Positions 57,421 to 64,000 of a stretch of 64,000 bases of DNA are shown here, piece by piece. The position numbers and the translations under genes were made by a program. This stretch comes from Ovis canadensis. Taxonomy: Eukaryota; Chordata; Mammalia; Artiodactyla; Bovidae. The stretch lies in contig NC_091260.1 in the NCBI RefSeq assembly GCF_042477335.2, positions 47,201,001 through 47,265,000 of the forward strand, given 5' to 3'. The notes beneath the pieces are model-generated. The model was not told the DNA's origin and did no database searches. It was given only the letters and a program-made list of their open reading frames with translations. Position 1 is the first letter of the stretch. Every line of letters begins with the position of its first letter.

Positions 57421-58895
57421 CTCACCCTTTTGCTCTGTGATGGCTCTGCCATTTCTGACCAGGTGCCTGAGCTTGGCAGATTCAGCAGTTTCAGGATAGT
57501 GTTACCAAAGCAGCGTTTGATGGCAGGCACAACTTACCTGCTGGAAGGGTACATGAGTTCTCTTCTTTAGGTGGATTTTGAGCTCTCTTGTTTACTCTCG
57601 ACTTTGTGCTTCTGGGATAACGATTCTCTTGGAACCTGCGTGCCCTCAATGATCTCAAAGTCTGGTAATAGTTCTTGCTGTCCAGTTTTCACAGGAACAA
57701 CAATACATTTCAAAGTACAAGTCAATGCCAAGATGGGGGAGTGGGCAGTTAGATTAAATGAAAATGCCAAAATACTGAGTACACTTAGCCAGTTTGCATC
57801 ATGTGAAACACTTTGGAGCCTGAGGACAGAAACCAAAAATATGTTTCTGTTCAGGGGCAGCTGACAGCACCAATTACCAGTGTTATTACTGTTATTATCT
57901 TCATCATTACCATCATTCCTCTCATAAATTTGAAGGTAGGTAGCTGGACTCTGTCTTTTGGAGCAGTCCTGCAGGAAGGGCTGTGATGCATTTTAAACAA
58001 ATAAGTGTGGGAGCATGTGTAGCGCTATAACTCAACCTCTCAGCTCAAACCACAGTTCTTCGCTCTCCCACCCACAAATGTTTAGTTTTTATATCACAGT
58101 GATGCCAATTTTCCACACCCAGGCCTTGTTCTGGCAATAAAGAACCTTACAAAAATGCGTGCAGTAAACAGATCCCCTTGGGGAAGCGTTCCCCTCTACA
58201 GGAGGAGGGAGGCTAGAAGGACAAAGCAGAGGGGACGAGAGGCAGGCGCGGTGAGAGGGGAAGTGCAGTCCTTTATTCCTGAAGAGCAGGTTGAGCCCTT
58301 GAACTTGAAGAGATTTAGAGATAGAAAGATAAGATGTAACTGGAGTCCAGATTCTTAGGGGAAATGCCAGTTTTAAACTCTGCGGATGGGATTGGATCTT
58401 GCTTCCTTAGAGGGAGGAGAAGAAATTCAATTGACTGCCTTAAAAAGAGAACAAAACAATTTATTTAGGTGTCCACTCTTATTTACTCAGACTAGTTTTG
58501 CTGCTTTGAATAACAAACCCAACTCCTCTTTTTATAGTAGAAGATGTTGGAGTCCAGGTGGAAATTCATAATTTTATTTTGAAGTCAAAGTCCTTGTCTC
58601 TCAGTGCTTGTCTTTTTTCCTAGGGCGGAGTTAAGTAGTGTGGGACATTCCCAGAGCGTCAATAGGGGAGCTTTCATTTGTTTTCCTAGCTAGCACTCTG
58701 TTCTCCAGCCAAAACTTTATTTTAAGCTTTAACAATTTATATTTCAGTTGAGTAAACATTTGGCATGGTGTGTAAGTTATGAGAGGAATAAACTACAGGA
58801 TACAGTTACCTGGTTTTTCTTAAATGATCCTGGACTGAGTAACCTTTTCCACATTGACAGTGCAGGAATTACTGATGTTCTTCTTGATGACCCTG
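57421..58895. other. Unassigned sequence
   Basis: 1.5 kb with no recognised repeat. A few CpGs lie at 58155-58260 in a purine-rich stretch. Frames of 60-97 codons on both strands show no family. Confidence 0.45.
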
Positions 58896-58984
58896 GCTAT
58901 GGGGTCGCACAGATTCGGACATGACTGAAGTGACTTAGCAGCAGCAGCAGCAAGTATTTTGTTGTTGTTGTTGTTGTTCTTTGT
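58896..58984 (+). mobile_element. Bov-A2 3' end fragment followed by (GTT)n
   Basis: 'ggctatggggtcgcacag' to 'gtgacttagcagcagcagc' is the 3' end of Bov-A2, 5' truncated. About eight GTT units follow at 58961-58984. Confidence 0.85.
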
Positions 58985-59086
58985 TGATGATATTTAGACT
59001 CTAAAAGATTCCAAAATGCTTTCTTACTCTTTGAGCAATATCAAATCATATTCTTTCTAATTTTATTGTGGATTAGTAAGTATTTT
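58985..59086. other. Short unassigned spacer
   Basis: AT-rich. Its right end holds the left target copy (agtaagtatttt) of the next Bov-A2. Confidence 0.5.
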
Positions 59087-59365
59087 TGGAGAAGGCAATG
59101 GCACCCCACTCCAGTACTCTTGCCTGGAGAATCCCATGGACAGAGGAGCCTGGTGGGCTGCAGTCCATGGGGTATCGAAGAGTTGGACACAACTGAGCGA
59201 CTTCACTTTCAATTTTCACCTTCATGCATTGGAGATGGAAATGGCAACCCACTCCACTGTTCTTGCCTGGAGAATCTGAGGGACGGGGGAGCCTGGTGGG
59301 CTGCCGTCTATGGGGTCGCACAGAATTGGACATGACTGAAGTGACTTAGCAGCAGCAGCAGCAGC
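59087..59365 (+). mobile_element. Bov-A2 SINE, plus strand, complete
   Basis: Two BovA units ('ggagaaggcaatggcacc' and 'gagatggaaatggcaaccc') and a CAG-repeat tail. Exact 12-bp duplication agtaagtatttt at 59075-59086 and 59366-59377. Looks young. Confidence 0.95.
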
Positions 59366-59428
59366 AGTAAGTATTTTGAAATGGGTTGAAAATTGGAGAA
59401 TCCATGTTAACCTCCTCATTTTTCAGAT

Positions 59429-59753
59429 GTGTGTGTGTTTAGTTGCTAAATCGTGTCTGATTCTTTGTGACTCTATGCACTGCAGCACGGTATGCTTCCC
59501 TGTCCTTCACTATTTCCCAGAGTTTGCTCAGATTCATGTACGTTGAATCAGTGATGCTATCTAAACATCTCATTCTCTGCTGCCCACTTCTTCTTTTACC
59601 TGGAGTCTTTCCCAGCATCAAACCAGTCAGTCCTAAAGGAAATCAACCCTGAATATTCATTGGAAAGATTGATGCTGAAGCTGAAGCTCCACTACTTTTG
59701 TCACCTGATGCAAAGAGCTGACTCATTGGAAAAGAGCCTGATGCTGGGAAAGG
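59429..59753 (-). mobile_element. BovB LINE with 5' inversion, minus strand
   Basis: 59429-59620 is the BovB 3' end on the minus strand. 59621-59753 is the adjacent upstream BovB sequence on the plus strand. The break falls at tgatgctgggaaa, which is present at both ends of the junction. Exact 10-bp target duplication tttttcagat at 59419-59428 and 59754-59763. Non-coding remnant. Confidence 0.9.
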
Positions 59754-59780
59754 TTTTTCAGATAAAGAAATGGAAATGCA

Positions 59781-59962
59781 GGGACTTCTCTGGTGATCCA
59801 GTGGCTAAGACTCCATGCTCCTAATGCAGAGGGCCTGGGTTCAATCCACGGTCAGGAAGTTAGATCCCACTAAGAATTTGGATGGTACAACTGAAAAAAA
59901 AAAAAAAAGATCCCACGTGCTGCAACTAAGACCTGGCACAGCCAAATAAATAAATATTTAAA
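59781..59962 (+). mobile_element. CHR-1-type tRNA SINE, plus strand
   Basis: Head 'gggacttctctggtgatcc', box B-like 'gggttcaatcc', an internal A-run, and an AAATAAATAAAT-type tail. Exact 17-bp duplication aaagaaatggaaatgca at 59764-59780 and 59963-59979. Confidence 0.93.
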
Positions 59963-60164
59963 AAAGAAATGGAAATGCAAAATAATTAAGTGACTTGCTT
60001 AAAGTCACACTGGTGAACAGCAGAGGTAATTACAGTTGGGATCTTTTCATTCATCTACGTGTTCTAATCTTTTAAAACTCAAGTCAGTTCAGAGTGGTGT
60101 TTCTTTTTCAGCAGGTTTAACTTACACGTTCTTCTACTATGTGTTCAGCACTAGACTGTGAAAT

Positions 60165-60196
60165 GTGTGGTGTGTATGTGTGTGTAAGTGTGTATG
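60165..60196. repeat. Degenerate (TG)n tract
   Basis: Short, interrupted TG repeats. Confidence 0.7.
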
Positions 60197-60299
60197 TTTA
60201 AGAGTGGAAGACATATAAGAAATGCTAATAGTCTCCCAAGTATAACACTTACAATGTTGTCAGGGATATGAGACCTACTCAGGTAAAGCAATGGATGGT

Positions 60300-60470
60300 A
60301 TAGCCCAGTGATGTTTCCCAAACTTTTATGTGCATGAAAATCACTGGGAATCTTGTTAAAATGCAGATTCTGATTCTGTAGAGGTGGAGTGAGTCCCAAG
60401 ATGCTACACATCTTACAGACTCTCAGGTGAAGCATATGCTATCAGAAGAAACATACTTTGAATAATAAGG
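60300..60470 (+). mobile_element. MER5A-type MITE, plus strand
   Basis: 'ccagtgatgtttcccaaact', 'gaaaatcactgggaatcttg', 'ttaaaatgcagattctgatt' match the left half of MER5A. The right half is more diverged. Confidence 0.6.
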
Positions 60471-60740
60471 CCAGGCAGCAGATAATTAAGGGGCAGATTA
60501 TGTAGTATAATTATAAAACATGAAGGAGTGGAGAGTAGTAAAGGGTAATCAGGGAAAGTTTCATGGAATATATGGAATTTGAGCTCCCTCTTGAATTATT
60601 GTCTGGCTTTGAATTGGTAAAGGGATTAGACAAAGGGGTAAAATAGGTTAAGAGTGAAGGCGCAGGGGCAGGAATGAGTGAAATGTGCTTGTGAGTTGGT
60701 GAGGAAATAGTGCTGCGTGGATTGAAGGGGGTAAGGTGCT
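60471..60740. other. Unassigned sequence
   Basis: Purine-rich ('gaaggcgcaggggcaggaat'); could be part of an old repeat. No gene signal. Confidence 0.4.
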
Positions 60741-61258
60741 GTGATAGGCAGCCACTGAGACGGCCCCGTTGACTCCCATTTCTGGTATTTATGCCCATGT
60801 GCAATGCCCTCCATTACGTGTGGCCTTGAGTCTGGTGACTCACTTCGAAAGAACAGAGTCCAGCAAAAGTGATGGGGCTCCATTGCCAAGAGCCCAACTT
60901 CCGACCTGCTCTCTCTGTTGCACTATCACTTTCTCTGAAGGAAGTCAGCTGACAGGTGATGAGCTGCCCCGTGGCCCCGGTGGCTCCTGTGGCAGGGAGC
61001 TGATGTGACGTCTCCGGTCAACAGCCAGCGAGGAACTGAGGTGTTGCAACAACCATGTGGGTGAGTCGGAAGCACATTCTTTCTGAGTCAAACCTAGATG
61101 GCTACAGTGTTGGCAGATGCCGAGAGGCTGAGCCAGAGGACACAGCTAAGCCACTGCCAGAGTCCTGGCCCACACAAACTGTGAAATAATTATGTTTGCT
61201 GTTTTAAGATGCTAAATTTGGAGGTAGTTTGTTACACAGCCAGGGATAACTCATACAG
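60741..61258 (+). mobile_element. MaLR-like LTR (MLT1 type), plus strand
   Basis: Follows the order of a common mammalian LTR: 'ctggtatttatgcccatgtg', 'gtctggtgactcacttcg', 'acagccagcgaggaactgag', 'aacaaccatgtgggtgag', 'cacaaactgtgaaataatta', 'gtttgttacacagccaggg'. The subfamily name is uncertain. Confidence 0.55.
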
Positions 61259-61384
61259 TTGGATATAATTTTGAAAGGAGAAGGAGGTAGTGTGAAATCT
61301 AATTATAGAGCAGAAAGGGATTTGAAAGACTGGTACAGCAGTTAGGATATGATGTGAAAAATGAGTTCTCTCACACACAGAGCT
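61259..61384. other. Unassigned spacer
   Basis: Nothing recognised. Confidence 0.4.
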
Positions 61385-62098
61385 TTATGGAGATATGATT
61401 TGTACATCATATCATTCACTCATTTAAAGTGTGTAGCTCTGGTTTTTAGTATGTTCACAGAATTATGAAACTGTCACCACAATCCATTTTGGGATACTTT
61501 CATCATCCCTCAAAAAAGATCATGTACTCGTCAGCAATCACACCCCGTTTCCTCCCTGACCTCCCAGTCTAAGGCAACTGCTAATCTCCTTTCCATCTCT
61601 ATGAATTTTCCTTTTCTGGACATTTCAGATGAATAGAATGATATAATAGTTGGCCTTTTTGTGTCTGGCTTCTTAGCATATTTTTAAGATTTCTCTGTGT
61701 TATATAGCATGTCAGTATATTGTGACTTTTTCATTTTGAATAATATTACATTGTATGGATATTTACATTTTATTTATCCCTTGACAAGTTCATGGTTGTT
61801 TGAGTCATCACTACCTTTTTGGGTATTACAAATAATGTTGCTATGAACTTTGATCTAAAAGATTTTATGTGGACTGTGTTTTTTTTTGGCTGTGTTTTCA
61901 TTTTTCTAGAGTATATGCCTACAAGTGGAATTCCTGGGTCATATCATAACTCCAACATTTTGAGGAACTGTCAAACAGTTTTCCAGAGTGGCTGCACCTT
62001 TTACAAATACTCTGGAATTAATAATATGTAAGGATTCCAATTTCTTCACATTTTTGCCAACACTTGTTACTATCTACCTTTTTAATTATACCTATCCT

Positions 62099-62396
62099 AA
62101 GGAAATGGCTTGCCATTCCCTTCTCCAGTGGACCACATTCTGTCAGACCTCTCCACCATGACCCGCCCGGCTTGGGTTGCCCCGCAGGCATGGCTTGGTT
62201 TCATTGAGTTAGACAAGCGTGCTGCGATTCATGGGGTCGCAAAGAGTCGGACACGACTGAGTGACTTAACTGAACTGAACTGAAGGAAATGGCTACCCAT
62301 TCCAGCATTCTTGTCTGGAGAATCCCATGGACAGAGGAAGCTGGCAAGCTACAGTCCATGGGGTTGCAAAGAGTTGGACACAACTGAGCAGCTTTT
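62099..62396 (+). mobile_element. BovA unit split by a BovB
   Basis: aaggaaatggct at the left and 'acccattccagcattcttg' from 62295 onward join into a BovA unit that ends 'gacacaactgagcagctttt'. The tRNA-like head is absent. Confidence 0.75.
62111..62282 (+). mobile_element. Miniature BovB with 5' inversion, 172 bp
   Basis: 62111-62210 is BovB 5' region on the minus strand ('cagacctctccaccatgacc' as read on plus). 62211-62282 is the BovB 3' end on the plus strand ('gcaaagagtcggacacgac' to 'gaactgaactg'). Nothing of the 3 kb between is kept. Exact 12-bp duplication aaggaaatggct at 62099-62110 and 62283-62294. Confidence 0.8.
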
Positions 62397-63073
62397 GATG
62401 ATCCAACAGATTTTGGCAATTTGATCTCTGGTTTGACTATGCCAAAACCTTTGACTGTGTGGATCACAACAAACTGTGGAAAATTCTTAAAGAGATGGGA
62501 ATACCAGACCACCTGACCTGCCTCTTGAGAAATCTGTATGCAGGTTAGGAAGCAACAGTTCGAACTGGACATGGAACAGCAGACTGGTTCCAAATGGGGA
62601 AGAGTATGTCAAGGCTGTATATTGTCACCCTGCTTATTTAACTTATATGCAGAGTATAATGAGTATCATGAGGAATGCTGGGCTGGATGAGGCACAAGCT
62701 GGAATCAAGATTGCTGGGAGAAATATCAATAACTTCAGATATGCAGATGACACCACCCTTATGGCAGAAAGTGAGAAGAACTAAAGGGCCTCTTGATGGA
62801 AGTGAAAGAGGAGAGTGAACAAGTTGGCTTAAAACTTAGCATTCAGAAAACTAAGATCATGGGATCTGGTCCCATCACTTCATGGCAAATAGATGGGGAA
62901 ACAGTGGAAACAGTGGCTGATGAGATGGTTGGATGGCATCACTGACTCAGTGGACCTGAGTTTGGGTAAACTGTAGGAGTTGGTGATGGACAGGGAGGCC
63001 TGGCATGCTATAGTCCATGGGGTCGCAAAGAGTAGGATGTGACTGAGCAATTGAACTGACTGACTGAACTGAG
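62397..63073 (+). mobile_element. BovB LINE with short 5' inversion and internal deletion
   Basis: 62397-62433 is RT-domain sequence in reverse. Plus-strand BovB follows from 'tgactatgccaaaacctttg'. The YADD motif is present (about 62738-62749), followed by a frame break. At about 62921 some 0.5 kb of BovB is missing and sequence resumes at 'gagatggttggatggcatc' to the 3' end. Inactive. Confidence 0.88.
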
Positions 63074-63357
63074 TGGCTTTCACAGTGTGTATGAAGTAGT
63101 ATGTCATTGTGATTTTGATTTGCATTTTTCTAATGACTGATGCCTAGGCATCTTTTCATGTGCATATTTACCATTTTATGGCTTCCTCAGAGAAATATCT
63201 ATTTAACTCCTTTATTCATTTTTAAATTGTGCTGTTTTTATTATTGAGTAGTAAGAGTCCTTTATATATTCTAGATACAAGTCTCATCATATTTATGATT
63301 TGTAAAACTATTCTCCCACTCTGTGGATTGTCTTCTGAAGGTATCCTTCAAAGCACA

Positions 63358-63576
63358 TATGTGCTAATAAGTCTTGTCCAACTTTGTGTGACCTTAAGGA
63401 CTGCAGCCCGTCAGGCTCCTCTGTCCTTGAGATTCTCCAGGCAGGAATACTGGAATGAATTACTGTGCCTTCCTCCAGGGACTCTTCCCCACCCAGGGAT
63501 TGAACCTGTGTCTCTTACGTCTCTTGCACTTGTGGGCGGGCGGGTTCTTTACCACTAGTACCACCTAAGAAGCCCC
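63358..63576 (-). mobile_element. Bov-tA SINE, minus strand, inside L1
   Basis: Reverse copy with tRNA-like head near 63576. The flanks ttcaaagcaca (from 63347) and ttcaaagccca (from 63578) are a target duplication with one mismatch. Confidence 0.87.
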
Positions 63577-63758
63577 TTTCAAAGCCCAATTAAAACAACT
63601 GGTTTTAATTTTGATGAAGCCTAATTTATCCTTTTTTTCCTAGTCACTTATACTTTGGGCACTGTATCCCTGAAAGCTTTGCCTTGCCCAAGATCACTAA
63701 GATTTAACCCTGTCTCTTCTAGGATCTTTGTAGCTTTAGCTCTTATATTTACAAATAA

Positions 63759-63949
63759 GTCTTCCCTGGTGGCTCAGATGGTAAAGCGCCTGCCTGCAAT
63801 GCGGGAGACCTGGGTTCGATCCCTGGGTTGGGAAGATCTCCTGGAGAAGGAAACGGCAACCCACTCCAGTACTCTTGCCTGGAAAATCCCACGGACGGAG
63901 GAGCCTGGTAGGCTACAGTCCATGGGGTCGCAAAGAGTCAGACATGACA
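63759..63949 (+). mobile_element. Bov-tA SINE, plus strand, young-looking
   Basis: Close to the Bov-tA consensus: 'cttccctggtggctcagatg', 'gggttcgatccctgggttgg', 'catggggtcgcaaagagtc'. Inserted in L1. The tRNA-like A and B boxes are well preserved. Confidence 0.92.
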
Positions 63950-64000
63950 TATAATATACATTTGGAGTTAAGTTTTGTGTATGGTATAAGGAAGAGGTTC

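Larger units (their letters stand above)
59385..60075 (-). repeat. MIR SINE in reverse, split by a BovB and a CHR SINE
   Basis: Removing both insertions joins 'ttaacctcctcatttttcag', 'ataaagaaatggaaatgca' and 'aaataattaagtgacttgc' into a reverse MIR that continues 'ttaaagtcacactggtgaac'. The two target sites are immediately next to each other. Confidence 0.7.
61385..64000 (-). mobile_element. Old L1 (L1MB-like), minus strand, broken by five younger insertions; runs off the window
   Basis: Reverse L1 pieces at 61385-62098, 63081-63357, 63577-63758 and 63950-64000 join in order: 'tgaaactgtcaccacaatcc', 'ttttgtgtctggcttcttag', 'gtggaattcctgggtcatat', 'tcattgtgattttgatttgc', 'tttatatattctagatacaa', 'ttgatgaagcctaatttatc', 'gttaagttttgtgtatggta'. 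ORF2 is broken. Confidence 0.85.

Noticed and set aside
1..64000. CRISPR array, prophage, toxin-antitoxin, integron or other prokaryotic system
   Set aside because: Composition and repeats are those of a ruminant nuclear genome. Direct repeats are transposons, target duplications or microsatellites. No ribosome-binding sites or operons are present.

Overview
The window is 64 kb of nuclear DNA from a ruminant, most likely a bovid. The evidence is the repeat content: BovB (RTE-type) LINEs, Bov-tA and Bov-A2 SINEs, CHR-type tRNA SINEs shared with other cetartiodactyls, artiodactyl L1 fragments, and older mammal-wide repeats (MIR, L2, MER5-type MITEs, MaLR LTRs). I cannot tell cattle, sheep, goat or buffalo apart from sequence alone. 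I recognise no host protein-coding gene, tRNA, rRNA, CRISPR array or bacterial or viral system. The only long open frames with recognisable function are decayed reverse transcriptases of BovB.

Layout. 1-8.1 kb is mostly unassigned sequence with MIR and MER5-type fragments, one CHR SINE, and a GC-richer block at about 6.0-6.8 kb. That block holds a consensus splice donor, a G-quadruplex-type run and a perfect CRE palindrome, and is the best candidate for host regulatory or exonic sequence. 8.1-10.4 kb is a SINE/BovB cluster with a head-to-head BovB pair. 11.2-15.1 kb holds two Bov-A2 copies, an L1 with a 5' inversion, and AT-rich old L1. 16-18.5 kb has a BovB inside a MER5-type element plus MIRs. 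20-28 kb is an older repeat and a MaLR LTR split by two L1s that landed one after the other at the same target; these carry BovB, Bov-tA and CHR copies. 30-32 kb holds Bov-tA copies in unassigned sequence. 33-39.6 kb is L1 broken by four BovB segments and several SINEs. 41.5-44.1 kb is the longest BovB (2.6 kb, endonuclease plus RT, 15-bp target duplication). 44-50 kb mixes SINEs, MIRs and unassigned sequence. 50.2-55 kb is BovB and a long L1. 55-58.9 kb is the richest in MIR and unassigned sequence. 59-60 kb shows nested insertions in one MIR. 60.7-64 kb has a MaLR-like LTR and an old L1 broken by three BovB-derived pieces and SINEs.

The window behaves as a record of layered retrotransposition, not as a set of cooperating genes. 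Target-site duplications and broken hosts let the insertion order be read: MIR/MER5/MaLR first, then L1 and CHR, then BovB and Bov-tA. Most L1 blocks lie on the minus strand. That is compatible with the window sitting in an intron or flank of a plus-strand gene, but does not prove it. Repeat family names come from recognised consensus motifs, not from a database search; boundaries are generally good to about 10-20 bases, and better where a target duplication is stated.
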